A DNA stretch of 64,000 nt from Periplaneta americana. Its lineage: Eukaryota; Arthropoda; Insecta; Blattodea; Blattidae. The translations under genes were made by a program, and so were the position numbers. The notes beneath the pieces were generated by a model that saw only the letters and a list, made by a program, of their open reading frames with translations, was not told the DNA's origin and ran no database searches. The stretch spans positions 207,363,798-207,427,797 of the forward strand of contig NC_091119.1 of NCBI RefSeq assembly GCF_040183065.1, in the 5' to 3' direction. The first letter of the stretch is position 1. The number at the start of each line of letters is the position of its first letter. Shown in pieces: positions 46,133 to 57,589 of this stretch.

Positions 46133-46240
46133 ACATCCATCCATCCATCCATCCATCCATCCATCCATCCATCCATCCATCCATCCATCCATCCATCCAT
46201 CCATCCATCCATCCATCCATCCATCCATCTATCTATCTAT
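46133..46240. repeat. CATC microsatellite
   Basis: About 24 ATCC units then ATCT units, just upstream of the SINE at 46250. The poly-IHPS and MDGW frames come from it. Confidence 0.97.
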
Positions 46241-46249
46241 GTAAAGTCA

Positions 46250-46489
46250 GTCCACATCTGTGGAGTAACGGTCAGCGCGTCTGGCCGCGAAACCAGATGG
46301 CCCGGGTTCGAATCCCGGTCGGGGCAAGTTACCTTTTTCCCTCAACCCAATACGAGCAAATGCTGGGTAACTTTCGGTGCTGGACCCCGGACTCATTTCA
46401 CCGGCATTATCACTTTCATTTCATTCAGACGCTAAATAACCTAGATGTTGATACAGCGTCGTAAAATAACCCAATGAAATAAAAAAATC
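46250..46489 (+). repeat. tRNA-derived SINE, family 2, whole copy
   Basis: TAAAGTCA (8 bp) flanks it at 46242-46249 and 46490-46497. The head has an A-box-like region GTGGAGTAACGGTCAGCG and B box GGGTTCGAATCCC. Then comes the core GCTGGGTAACTTTCGGTG and the 3' domain GTTGATACAGCGTCGTAAAA with a short A-rich tail. It lies about 400 bp upstream of the esterase start. Confidence 0.9.
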
Positions 46490-46699
46490 TAAAGTCAACT
46501 CATGTGTTTACAAGCTGTAAAAATCAGCTGTCTAGCTTCAGAAGTTTTCGAGAACATGTTCGTTATATAAGACATAATTTAACATTCCGTATCCCCTTTA
46601 AGCCACTCTAAGCACTGGTCTCAGATTAATTAAGACAGGCATTATATAGAATGTGTTGTGTGAGTGGTTGTATATAGACTAAATATGGTTCATGCAAAT

Positions 46700-46894
46700 A
46701 AAATGCAAGTGATAATACGATGAAGTGAACTGTAAAAACGCATAATAAGAAGTGTGTGGCACCCGTGTTTCATTAATGAATGGCGCATGTCGAGTCCTGA
46801 ATGGCGCTCAACTCGACTTGAGCTAGCCGCTGATAGCGCGCGTCTATTTTCGAATCGCGTGGTGCCAGCCAGCCAGTCTCTAGTCTGCTGCTAG
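46700..46894 (+). promoter_or_regulatory. Probable 5' leader/promoter region of the esterase
   Basis: The sequence rises in GC and CpG content from about 46790 into exon 1 (TAGCGCGCGTC, TTCGAATCGCG). No TATA box stands at a useful distance. CCAGTCTC at 46874 could serve as an initiator-like start. The start site is inferred only. Confidence 0.35.
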
Positions 46895-47089
46895 ATGCGG
46901 GCGCGGGAGCTCCTGGCAGTGGCCGCCGCATGGCTCTGCTTCCACACCCGGGCGGACGTGACGCTGCGGCTGCCGGGGCTGGGGGCGCTCCGGGGGGCCC
47001 TCAACACTTCGCACTGGAGCAACAGAACCATCTTCCAGTTCCAAGGAATTCCCTTCGCCAAGCCACCCGTCGGTGACCTCAGGTTCAAG
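46895..47089 (+). CDS. Type-B carboxylesterase family, exon 1
   Basis: 65 codons from ATG at 46895 to AGG TTC AAG at 47089, followed by the donor GTAAAT; phase 0. Residues 1-20 form a signal peptide (MRARELLAVAAAWLCF…), so the product enters the secretory path. Residues 47-64, FQGIPFAKPPVGDLRF, are the conserved N-terminal block of type-B carboxylesterases and their relatives. N37-T-S and N43-R-T are N-glycosylation sites. The GC-rich coding sequence contrasts with the AT-rich surroundings. The catalytic Ser, Glu and His would be encoded downstream of this window, so whether this is an active esterase, a juvenile-hormone or odorant esterase, or a non-catalytic relative (glutactin, neuroligin) cannot be decided. 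Confidence 0.9.
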
Positions 47090-47957
47090 GTAAATGTACC
47101 TATCACGTGTCACAGTCCTGTTTGTCCGTTGTCATTTCGTTAAGCAGGATGATAATAATCATCATTATCATCGCCAGATTCTCTTTTTTTTGTAGTACCG
47201 TACCGTTAAACGCGGAGAATAATTTTTAGTTGTGGTTAGAGATAGGCTATGTACGCGTTTAATATTAAGTACAGTTCACCCTATGACTATTTTTCACTCG
47301 AATTTTTGCGAATTTTATGTCATCTTTAGAAAGTTTCAATTTTCGCGATAAACACGACAAATAGTTATTATTTAATTTTCTTCAATTTTAACAGCAAATT
47401 ACATCTAGTTTTTCGTAGAAATACACAGGAATAGTAATTTAAATCTTATGACTTTCTCGTATTTATATACATTGTGACTGACATTGGACAGTTAATAGCT
47501 TGACCACTTTTTGGGAACATTGCTTTCGGACACGAAGACGAATTTTAACGGTACTTTATGCAATAAGTGTTTGTCAAATAACTTCGCAAATTTCAGTACG
47601 GAAGAAGAAATTTAACGATACCGTATGCAGGCAATGAATCTTTGTAAACCATTTTCATACTTTGGTAGGTTTAAAAGTTAGTTCCCAAAATGAAGTGATG
47701 GTGTGAAGATGGGACGAAAAACGGAAGTGTAATACCGTAGCCAGGGGTTTTATTCAAGTGATAATGATATTTTTACAAGAGGTCTTCAATAAAATCGCAA
47801 AATACTGTTGCAAATTATCCATTTCACTGGTTTGGAGTTTTCAGTAAGTTACAGTAATTACTGTGTTAATTATTTCACTAGATCTTACCATCCATAATGG
47901 CCTTCAACTAAATATTGTATCAAATATTATAATAATTCTAAATTAAATCAGCTGGGC

Positions 47958-47958
47958 A

Positions 47959-48011
<53 letters not shown>
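47958..48011. repeat. AAT microsatellite
   Basis: About 17 AAT units in esterase intron 1. Confidence 0.95.
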
Positions 48012-48721
48012 TAATACAAATATATAATGTAATTAGCGAGTTGTAATGTGTTTAAATTTATTTTCACGTCCAAGCAAATTTGGTAAAGGAGATGTGGTGA
48101 TTATTACACAAAGATATATTATTTCATTGCGGCATTATCACGAAAATTTGGTACTTTATTCAACACCAAAAAACGAAATTTTAAAAATGACACTTGAAAT
48201 TTTAAGAAAATTATCTGTAGTAATTGCAAGAGTGCTGTTTAATAAGATTATTCAACGAATAAAATTAAATAACTTGCAAAACCGAACTACTTACGTAAAT
48301 GATAATCATTATAAAACACAGCAATAATACATTATTATGTTTCCTTGTAATGAAGTTCGAAAACAAACTGCCATCTATCACGGCATACTAGATACTACTG
48401 CCAACTACTCAGAGCGGAAATACGAAACAACAATACTTAACCTCAAAAGTAAGATAAGCTGAAATGTTACATAAAACACGGAAGGTTTTTACAAACATTT
48501 ATTTATTACTTGAAGTTACAGTTATTGAGAACGCAATTTTCAAAGTTAAATTTTGTTGGTATTTCTTGATTTTCTGTGATTGACACTGAAGTATTGTACG
48601 AGGCGTCTTATCAAGAAACACAACACTGCGATTGGTTGATTTTAAAGCGGTTCTGAAACGTTATTCGCCAATATCGCATAATCATCCTATAAGTTGAACA
48701 GTCACCATAAGAACAGGGCTA

Positions 48722-48723
<2 letters not shown>

Positions 48724-48777
<54 letters not shown>

Positions 48778-48778
48778 G
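48724..48778. repeat. ATC microsatellite
   Basis: About 18 ATC units just upstream of the LINE D copy. Confidence 0.95.
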
Positions 48779-48792
48779 CCGCAGTCTTCCTG

Positions 48793-49607
48793 TCTTGGCT
48801 TAAAAATCGATAATGTGTTAAATTGGAAAAATCATATTAAAGAAATTACCCCCAAACTAAATTCAGCTTGTTTTGCTATTAGATCTATGCAAAAGATAGT
48901 AAATATCAATACCCTAAAAACAATATACTTTGCATACTTCCACTCGGTAATGAGTTTTGGAATAATATTCTGGGGAAATTCCACAGATAGTAACAATATA
49001 TTTATATTACAAAAAAGAATAATTAGAATAATAGTAGGTGCCAAATCTAGGGAATCGTGTAGGACTATTTTCAAAAAACTACAAATAATGCCCATGGCTT
49101 GTCAGTATATCTTTTCATTAATAATCTTCCTCGTATGTAATCGTGAAAACTTTGTAACTAATTCAACAGTTCATAGCATAAATACACGTCAAAAAATGAC
49201 TTTCATACTCCATCGGCAAGTCTATCGTGCTATCAAAAAGGAGTGCGTTATATGGCAGTAAAAATTTTTAACAGCCTCCCTATCGATATAAAAAATGAAA
49301 CTCAAAACAAAAAATTATTTAGAGCCAAATTGAAGAAGTACGTAATTTCTCACGCCTTCTATTCTGTAGGTGAATTCATGACATTCAATAACACTTCGTG
49401 AAAATGATACTAAAACTTTGTGTTGTACTAATAGACTAGGCTACATTGTAAATCTCATCTGTATATATTTCATCTAGACTGTGACTATGAATTAAGACTT
49501 TATAATAGTACTAAGTTTTTTGACTTGTTCCATATTCTAGCTGTAAGCAATGTATGAATACCATGGAATGTTAATAAATACAATACAATACAATACAATA
49601 CAATACA
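48793..49607 (+). mobile_element. LINE family D (Jockey-like), 3' copy 2
   Basis: A 148-codon frame (48815-49261) reads MLNWKNHIKEITPKLNSACF, AYFHSVMSFGIIFWGNS, LQKRIIRIIVGAKSRESCRT, then slips near 49240. The true C-terminus continues in another frame with GVRYMAVKIFNSLPIDIKNE and HAFYSVGEFMTFNNTS to a stop near 49399. The tail is AATAC repeated (49578-49607). It lacks the 85-bp insert of copy 1 and keeps the C that copy 1 lost. It is 5'-truncated. Confidence 0.88.
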
Positions 49608-49825
49608 GGGAATCACATCTTGTGGCCTGTTCGCTCTCATGCCGTCTTCTTTTAGATATTCCCACGTCTTCACATGTTTCAGGGCTGCCAATCCTCCTGT
49701 ACTTCTCAGGCTCTCCTATATTTGGTCCTAATTTTTAACACAATCTCACGACTCCTAAATTAAGCATAACTGTATCAGTGTTGAATAAAATTACGTAAGA
49801 TTTCAGGCTTCACCGAGGATAGTAG

Positions 49826-49830
49826 TAGTA

Positions 49831-49880
<50 letters not shown>
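49826..49880. repeat. AGT/AAT microsatellite
   Basis: A few AGT units followed by about 15 AAT units in esterase intron 1. Confidence 0.9.
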
Positions 49881-49882
<2 letters not shown>

Positions 49883-50211
49883 ATGTTTTTGTTGCTAGTG
49901 TTTACTTCCCACTGTTAACAGCGAGATTGCCTTTACATCTTCAGCATTCCACAGATGAAGAAAAAGTGTTTGAACACGTTACGTTTCACTCTATGGACAA
50001 TGAGCACAATTAGCACAATTAGCACAATTAGCTGCTGTAGACTGCCAAAGCCTGCGAAATGGCAGCTTAGAATAGGGCAGTTTTCCTAGTAGTATTCGTG
50101 GAATACGATACAACCAAAGAATTAAGGTTGTGCTAGTTGCATATACAACAGGCGATGTTATTATCAATGCTGTTACAATGACGATATAATAAGCAGATTC
50201 TGTAACATACG

Positions 50212-50285
50212 GCTTTGTGGTCTATAGGCAGCATTTGTGACTACTAATCATGAGATCCCAGGTTCGAGTCTCGTCCTGAGGATGG
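50212..50285 (+). repeat. tRNA-like SINE head
   Basis: GCTTTGTGGTCTATAGGCAG stands as a degenerate A-box region and CCAGGTTCGAGTCTCGTC as the B box. A non-tRNA body follows (to about 50500). The stems do not close. Confidence 0.55.
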
Positions 50286-50774
50286 AAATTTGTCCTTAAA
50301 GAGACTATTTAAAACTTTCACTCACGAATATCTAGAAGCTAAGTGAGTGTACACATATGAAGGATTCTGTAGGCAGGAGCACCTCAGGGTTCAAGTAAGA
50401 ATTCCCAGAATGCGTGCTAGGTCTGAAATGTATGAACTGTATGATAGAAAAACAATCAAAAGCCAAATGCAAAAACATCTGCTATGGTGTATCGATTAAG
50501 GGTAGAGGTACGCCATTGTCCTGCAAAAATTTAGTTTTTTTTTTTCGTTGTTGGTAACTCTATAGCATCTATTAGATGAGATGCTTTATGGTTGTGCTAA
50601 TAGATGGAGTTACTTGTCAACAATGTGACGCTGAAACGTGTGTTCAGGTTACTGTCCAGCACAGTCCTGATGTATTTTTATATTTGTGATGATTGGTTAA
50701 TTAATATTAACCCGGCACACTCACAATCACATTCATACAAATTTCCAGACTCTAGACACCCAGGGAATTCTTCT

Positions 50775-50873
50775 TCTTCAAGAAAAATTCACCGAGCGCC
50801 GAAGCCCGGGAATCGAACCTGGGACCTCCTGATCTGGAAGCCAGCATGCTGGCCAACAAACCATGGATGCAGT
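50775..50873 (-). repeat. tRNA-like SINE head
   Basis: On the - strand: CCATGGTTTGTTGGCCAGC, a degenerate anticodon arm, then CCAGGTTCGATTCCCGGG. It resembles the head at 50212 more than families 1-3. Confidence 0.6.
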
Positions 50874-51199
50874 CTAAAAATTTAGTGAAATTCATTCTTT
50901 TATATCTCAGCTGCTATAAAAGCTAAATGAACAAAACTTTCCATGCTTAATATACATACATTACACTTTATAGAACACTATTCAGAATTTTGTGTCAGTG
51001 TTACACGTTCCGTTCGAACGCCCCATAACACAATAATATCATAACTACAGACCAAGGTTTGGTCATCGGCCCACTGGAAACACACTGTGTACAGAATACT
51101 GCAGAGTTAGTACATTAATAGCTATAGTGAAGCATGAGAGAATCTTGATAGCAGAATTGCTCTCTGTGTTTCGTTTATGTTAACGCTAACCGATTCTTA

Positions 51200-52192
51200 A
51201 GGCCCATTCACAATGAAAAATAAACATAACCGTAACATAAACACAGAAGTTTGCGCCCAGGCTACCAAATGGGATCATTCACAATGATTCACATAAACAC
51301 TGACATTAACATTACCGTAAGACAACATGAAAGTTTGCAAACTCCAAACTTTCATGCTTATGCTTACGTGATTTGCAAACAGAACACAATCGTGGAGCGC
51401 TGAAGTATACGACAGAATATGAGGAAATGGCGTCGTTATGTTTCCATGGTTACCAAGTATGTTTGCTGTTATGTTTATGTTCCCATCGTGAATGATGGTA
51501 TGACTTCTTGATTTTACCGTAACGTTTATATTCTTACAGTCTTACTAATAAACCGTGTATAGTTTTTATACTAGACTTATGCAGAGTTGAGACAGAAAAC
51601 TTTACTAATAAACCATGCATAAGCAATGGACGTATAAACAGCCTGTAACTATACAATGGGAATTGCTTTGCAGTAGTTATATACACGAAACCCCTTGTTT
51701 AAGAGTTGTATATAGAGAAAAAATGGCCGCCCCTCTAACAGCTGTTCGTATCGACTGTCATTTTATGATGATGGTTGCCTAGTAACCAAAGAAGAACAAA
51801 CCAAAGAGCACAGAATAATTAGAATAATATTACTGTAGCTTGTACTGTTTGACCAAAATATAGTATGGTAATCGATTAGAGCCAGTTGCACTATCGATAC
51901 TTAACACGCCACACTAGAGCGCTCTACCGGGTGCAATAGAGAACCTCAGATATTCTATTATCTTTCGTAACGAAGTAATGACGAAACTATGACGTAGCTG
52001 TGTAACAGTTATACTGTTATACACGACGTATGTAGTGATTATTAGTAACTTAAGGAATTTACACACGACTTATAAACGAGCTACTCATTGTATAAGTATA
52101 AGAGAGTTAAACGTCTGTATATAGAGTTTTTATTAGTAAGACCGTTAAAGTTAACGCTTACGTTATGTTTAATTTTCATTGTGAATGAGCCT
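51200..52192. mobile_element. TIR element (MITE-2), split by MITE-1
   Basis: The ends are AGGCCCATTCACAATGAAAA and, reversed, AGGCTCATTCACAATGAAAA, continuing into (T/A)AAACATAACGTAA. TTA lies outside both (51197-51199 and 52193-52195). CATTCACAATG/CATCGTGAATG motifs recur inside. Without its insert it is about 382 bp. TTA duplications and AGGCC ends fit a PIF/Harbinger-type mover. Confidence 0.85.
51537..52144. mobile_element. 608-bp TIR element (MITE-1, copy B)
   Basis: The ends CAGTCTTACTAATAAA and CGGTCTTACTAATAAA (reversed) are identical to copy A at 12148-12749. TTA flanks both sides (51534-51536 and 52145-52147). It sits inside MITE-2 and interrupts it between TTATATTCTTA and TTAAAGTTAACG. 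Confidence 0.88.
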
Positions 52193-52260
52193 TTAGGCTG
52201 AATGAGACTGTCGACCTCTATGACAAATTTAATGGTGCTATTACTTCTTTCTCTTCAAAT

Positions 52261-52551
52261 TTGGTTGATGTTACTCGGTCACTGTTATGTAAGGATTTGC
52301 ATAACGTGATGTTCTTAGCTGGATTTTATTTGAAGAAGTCAGAATCAGTCATTCTAAGGTGTTTATATAAAAATACACTAAAAGATAACTTCTTTGGCAA
52401 AAACATAACTTTGAGCCTTGCTAAGACAAGGGGCGTTATGGCAGATAAAATATATGAAACAGTCTTCTACGAAATAGACCGTGGCCTTTCTGTCGGTCAA
52501 CGAGGCCAAGCTGTCAGTCCGCAGTTCAGAGCAATTACATTGACAGTTTGA
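52261..52551 (+). other. Unrecognised 96-codon open frame
   Basis: The frame reads MVDVTRSLLCKDLHNVMFLA, GFYLKKSESVILRC, then SLAKTRGVMADKIYETVFYE. Composition is protein-like and the frame is also open upstream of the ATG (back to about 52205). I recognise no family. It lies in esterase intron 1 and shows no splice signals that would join it to the esterase. A decayed transposon or retrocopy is as likely as a gene. Confidence 0.3.
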
Positions 52552-52869
52552 AATGCGTCCAACCATAGTTGTAGCAATCAGCGCCCCAGTAGATAAGGAA
52601 ACGTTTAATATAGCTGAGTGATGCGAGCAATTCAGACCATGACGGGTTTGGGGAGAACGGACGGAATTAGGAATACAAGAAAACAATACTGTTGAAGAGA
52701 GAGAATGGATCATAACTTATCATAAACCGTAACAAAGACTTAGTCAAAAATCGATCACACCAAGAGGCCCAAACCTTCGATATGCATGTGATACACTAAT
52801 GATTCCACAATCTAGATCGTCCTGCTAAGGAATATGACGTCAATATCTAAACAAAACACTAAAGTACCA

Positions 52870-53005
52870 GCATTTATTTATTTATTCTTATTTTGCTAAT
52901 AATTGTAACATAAAATATAATACATACAGAAAAACTTTAGCTCGCCCCTGAAAGAGTAGAACTCGTGCTCAGGGGCGGATTCCTGAATTGAAATTAATAA
53001 GTATA
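52870..53005 (-). repeat. Retroposon tail-like repeat
   Basis: TTATTTATTCTTATTTTGC leads into CTCGCCCCTGAAAGAG and GTGCTCAGGGGCGG. A TAAA-type tail with a small GC-rich hairpin (CGCCCCTGA/TCAGGGGCG) suggests a SINE 3' end in - orientation. Confidence 0.4.
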
Positions 53006-53306
53006 CAATACTACGTTTCGCTTTTTCAATCTTTTCCTCGAACATGAAAACGTCAACATACCGCTCTTGTAACGCATATTACTATTTCCAGTCTTTTCAG
53101 TGAATGCAAAATAGAGAAAGCCTTCTTACACACTACACCTCCATCCACCCCTTCCTACTGCAGAGGGAATGGTCCGTGTTCAGTTATAGGCAGGGTACCC
53201 GTGTCCGAGCTCTACTGTACTTGTAAGCAGGCTCTTTACTTAATTTCAACCTTTTAGTTAGGTTTCAAACAGTAGTAAATTGAATAATAATTTCGAGGGG
53301 AAAAAT

Positions 53307-53392
53307 TGTTCCGGGGCCGGGTATCGAACCCGGGACCTTTGGTTAAACGTACCAACTCTCTACCAACTGAGCTACCCGGGAACTCTACCAGA
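53307..53392 (-). repeat. tRNA-like SINE head
   Basis: On the - strand: GTTCCCGGGTAGCTCAGTTG, GTAGAGAGTTGGTACGTTTA and GGTCCCGGGTTCGATACCCG. A and B boxes are good, but the acceptor arms pair poorly and no anticodon stem forms. Confidence 0.6.
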
Positions 53393-54221
53393 CACCGATC
53401 CAATTTTTCCCTCTATATCCACAGACCTCAAAGTGGGCTGACAACCGTCAAGCAACCAACATTGAGTGCACACTAACTCTGTGTGACTTAAATTGTGGTG
53501 TTCTGTTAACGAACAGTGACGTATATTAATATACGTCGAAATTATTCAAATAAACTTCACAGGGAGTTATACCTGAAAGCTTGATTTGCAGTAGTAAATT
53601 GGTTCAATTACATTTCTTTCTCTCGCATTAATTTGTCGAAAATTGATTGTGACCTCTAAAACACGTGCGCGGGCGATTTGGTTCCTACAGAAGAGTGGCT
53701 TAAAAAAGGAGATGCATTCATTGCTGGTATCGGGAAGGAACGGCACAGATGAACTTTAATGCAAGTATTTTCTTTGTATATTTTTCCCAGCAATAAACTA
53801 CTTTATTTATTTAGTACCCTCGCACCTTCGCATGCTCTCAATTCTTTCCTCGCTCCGGTTCTAGTCACATGCGTCCAATCTCTACCAACGATAGTCACAT
53901 GACGGATCAAAATAGAAGATCCAGCTGATTCAATGACGCCACTTAAAACAAAAGCTAGCCTCAGGGGTGCGTGTTGGTACCTGGCCAAACCGTGCGGACT
54001 ACATTCACTCATGCTTAGCTGGCCGTTTGTCTAGGTCGGCAGACAGGAGTGGGGATCCCCATGTGGGCACCTAGCACTCCGCACGACTTCCAAATTTCAT
54101 TTCCTAAGCCGAGAAACTCTTGAAATGAATAAATGATACCGATGATGGATAGGACAGGCACGGTACTCACTGCCTGAAATGGAGGAAAGCGCGATATCGC
54201 AGTCAGAAGAATATTCCGTTA

Positions 54222-54245
54222 AATAATAATAATAATAATAATAAT
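54222..54245. repeat. Short AAT run
   Basis: Eight AAT units at the 3' tail of the LINE A copy at 54246. Confidence 0.9.
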
Positions 54246-54884
54246 ACTTACTTACTGGCTTTTAAGGAACCCGAAGGTTCATTGCCGCCATCACATAAGC
54301 CCGCCATTGGTCCCTATCCAGAGCAAGATTAATCCAGTCTCTATCATCATATCCCACCTCCCTCAAATCCATTATAATATTATCCTCCCATCTACGTCTC
54401 GGCCTTCCAAAAGGTCTTTTTCCCTCCGTCCTCCCAACTAACACTCTATATGCATTTCTGGACTCGCCCATACGTGCTACATGCTCTGCCCATCTCAAAT
54501 GTCTGGATTTAATGTTCCTAATTATGTCAGGTGAAGAATACAATGCGTGCAGTTCTGCGTTGTGTAACTTTCTCCATTGTCCTGTAACTTCATCCCTCTT
54601 AGCCCCAAATATTTTCCTAAGCACCTTATTCTCAAACACCCTTAAGCTCTGATCCTCTCTCAAAGTGAGAGTCCAAGTTTCACAACCATACAGAACAACC
54701 GGTAATATAACTGTTTTATAAATTCTAACTTTCAGATTTTTTGACAGCAGACTGGATGATAAAAGCTTCTCAACCGAATAATAACGGGCATTTCCCATAT
54801 TTATTCTGTACCTATTTAATTTCCTCCCGAGTATCATTTATATTTGTTACTGTTGCTCCAAGATATTTGAACTTCTCCACCTCT

Positions 54885-54886
<2 letters not shown>
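54246..54886 (-). mobile_element. LINE family A, 3' copy, mostly open
   Basis: A 191-codon frame (54262-54837) runs from YRINMGNARYYSVEKLLSSS through [27 protein letters not shown]-type HLRWAEHVARMGES and GRPRRRWEDNIIMDLREVG to MNLRVP. Four extra bases near 54810 (CTGTACCTATTTAATT) break it from the upstream RT. TAAG tail at 54246, AAT array at the 5' side (54886-54968). Confidence 0.88.

Positions 54887-54968
<82 letters not shown>
54886..54968. repeat. AAT microsatellite
   Basis: About 27 AAT units with one AGT variant at the 5' edge of the LINE A copy. Confidence 0.95.
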
Positions 54969-54969
<1 letters not shown>

Positions 54970-55089
54970 AATTATTGAGCTATTAAATAAACATTAAAAC
55001 TTATATAGCTGATTCATATTAGCCCACTTCCGAAGAACAAAGCTTGTGCTCTGGAGTGTTCTTGGCAATTTAATGAGCGACTAGGTGAG

Positions 55090-55440
55090 TAAAGTTTCAC
55101 AAAATGATGGCTGTGCCCATACTCATCTATGGAGCGGAGTTGTGGACACTAACCTAAAACGAAGAAAGAAAAATTGAGGCCGCAGAGATGAGGTTTTTAA
55201 GAAGAGTCGCGGGATATACGTTAATCACAGGAAGGGAAGCGAAGACATTCGGAAAGGGCTCAATGACTTTAACTTAACACAAAAATATAAGTTATGAATA
55301 TAGAATTAGGCTAATTGGAACGAAGATCGTTTCTCGGAACTAGCTTCACGATATCAGAAGTCTGCAGACCCTGGAAGAAATGGATCCAGCAATTATAAAC
55401 CACGAGACCGGAACGAGCCTTTCATGGTTTAATCCTTGAA
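55090..55440 (+). mobile_element. LINE family F, 3' remnant
   Basis: The + strand reads KMMAVPILIYGAELWTLT, a stop, then ERKIEAAEMRFLRRVAGYTL, and YEYRIRLIGTKI further on, ending in a GAT array. The YGxExWTL…AEMRFLRxVAGYT pattern is the C-terminal region of a LINE family different from A and B. Stops and frame slips are present. Confidence 0.7.
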
Positions 55441-55445
55441 ATTGG

Positions 55446-55476
<31 letters not shown>

Positions 55477-55512
55477 AATGATGATGATGATAATGATGAT
55501 GATGATATTGAT
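55441..55512. repeat. GAT microsatellite
   Basis: About 24 GAT/AAT units forming the tail of LINE F. Confidence 0.92.
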
Positions 55513-57160
55513 GATTGAATGGACGAGTGGGAGAATGAGTGAATGAATTAATGAATGAGGTGAATAAGTGAATTAATGAACGAGTGGGTGAATGAGTGAA
55601 TGAATTAATGAATGAGGTGAATGAGTGAATTAATGAAAGAGTGGAAGAATGAGTGAATTAATGAACGATTGGGAGAATGAGTGAATGAATTAATGAATGA
55701 GGTGAATGAGTGAATGAATTAATGAATGAGGTGAATAAGTGAATTAATGAAAGAGTGGAAGAATGAGTGAATTAATGAATGATTGGGAGAATGAGTGAAT
55801 TAATAATGAATGAGGTCGATGAGTGAATGAATTAATGAATGAGGTTAATGAGTGAATTAATGAAAGAGTGGAAGAATGAGTGAATTAATTAACGATTTGG
55901 AGAATGAGTGAATTAATGAATGAATGAGGTGAATGAGTGAATGAATTAATGAATGAGGTGAATAAGTCAATTAGTGAACGATTGGGAGAATGAGTGAATT
56001 AATTAATGAATGAGGTGAATGAGTGAATTAATTAATGAATGAGGTGAATGAGTGAATGAATTAATGAATGAGGTGAATAAGTAAATTAATGAACGAGTGG
56101 GAGAATGAGTGAATTAATTAATGAATGAGGTGAATGAGTGAATGAATTAATGAATGAGGTGAATAATTCAATTAATGAACGAGTGGGAGAATGAGTGAAT
56201 GAATTAATGAATGAGGTCAATGAGTGAATGAATTAATGAATGAGGTGAATGAGTGAATTAATGAATGATGTGAATGAGTGAATGAATTAATGAATGAGGT
56301 GAATAAATCAATTAATGAACGAGTGGGAGAATGAGTGAATGAATTAATGAATGAGGTCAATGAGTGAATGAATTAATGAATGAGGTCAATGAGTGAATGA
56401 ATTAATGAATGAGGTGAATGAGTGAATGAATTAATGAATGAGGTGAATAAGTCAATTAATGAACGAGTGGGAGAATGAGTGAATGAATTAATGAATGAGG
56501 TCAATGAGTGAATGAATTAATGAATGAGGTCAATGAGTGAATGAATTAATGAATGAGGTGAATGAGTGAATTAATGAATGAGGTGAATGAGTGAATGAAT
56601 TAATGAATGAGGTGAATGAGTGAATTAATGAATGAGGTGAATGAGTGAATTAATGAATGAGGTGAATAAGTCAATTAATGAACGAGTGGGAGAATGAGTG
56701 AATGAATTAATGAATGAGGTGAATGAGTGAATTAATGAATGAGGTGAATGAGTGAATTAATGAATGAGGTGAATGAGTGAATTAATTAAAGAGTGGGAGA
56801 ATGAGTGAATTAATGAACGATTGGGAGAATGAATGAATTAATGAATGAGATGAATAAGTGAATTAATGAAAGAGTGGAAGAATGAGTGAATTAATGAACG
56901 ATTGGGAGAATGAATGAATGAATTAATTAATGAGATGAATGAGTGAATTAATGAAAGAGTGGAAGAATGAGTGAATTAATGAACGATTGGGAGAATGAGT
57001 GAATGAATTAATGAATGAGGTGAATGAGTGAATTAATGAAAGAGTGGAAGAATGAGTGAATTAATAAACAAATGAATGAACGAGTGGGAGAATGAGTGAA
57101 TGGTTAAGCGAATGAGTAAGTGAATGAACGAACGAACGAACGAATGAATGAATGACTGAG
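55513..57160. repeat. GAAT-derived minisatellite, about 1.65 kb
   Basis: Tandem units built from GAAT/GAGT words. A common 29-bp unit runs GAGGTCAATGAGTGAATG, then AATTAATGAAT. 25-bp units lack one GAAT, and longer units include GAACGAGTGGGAGAATGAGT. Order varies, giving a mosaic of higher-order blocks. The + strand is almost free of C. It follows directly on the GAT tail of LINE F, 430 bp before esterase exon 2. Confidence 0.95.
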
Positions 57161-57589
57161 TCAATTTGAAATTTCTAGCTCTGTTTCATATGTACATAAA
57201 ACCGATATTCAAGTAACAAAGAATAAAATATTTTAGAAAAAGTATGTTCAACAATGTCCCGCGCCGCGCCGTAGCGTCGTGGTTTAAGGTATCATGGAAT
57301 GCGCGCTGATTCCAGTCCTCATGGGGAGAGGAGTTTCTTTACGAAATTCCAGTCAGTTTATGGGAGCAGTGCCCACCCAGTGGTGTTGACTACGATAGGT
57401 AGCGAAATTCGGTTACTGAAACTAGAAATAACGGCTGGGGGGATCATCGTGCTAACCACACCATACCCCCGATATGGTTGGATGATCGTTCACCTCTGCG
57501 GAAGTATATGGAGTGAGAGCAGCAGGCAGGCACAGGCTCCCACGGAATACTGGTGTGGTACGTCTAATACAAAATAAATTGTGTTTCAG

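Larger units (their letters stand above)
47090..57589 (+). other. Esterase intron 1 (10.5 kb)
   Basis: Bounded by GTAAAT (47090) and TGTGTTTCAG (ending 57589). It holds LINE D, tRNA-like SINEs, two nested TIR elements, LINE A and F copies and a 1.6 kb minisatellite, all listed separately. 47090-47957, 48013-48720, 49884-50217 and 53396-54220 show nothing I recognise. Confidence 0.85.

Noticed and set aside
46055-46435. Frames with SIHPSIHP and MDGWMDGW runs
   Set aside because: They come from the CATC microsatellite and the adjoining SINE.
46880-47113. Antisense frames over esterase exon 1
   Set aside because: GC-rich shadow of a well-supported coding exon; no domain in them.
55513-57160. 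Regularly spaced repeats considered as a CRISPR-like array
   Set aside because: Units are contiguous GAAT-derived repeats without unique spacers, in a eukaryotic setting.
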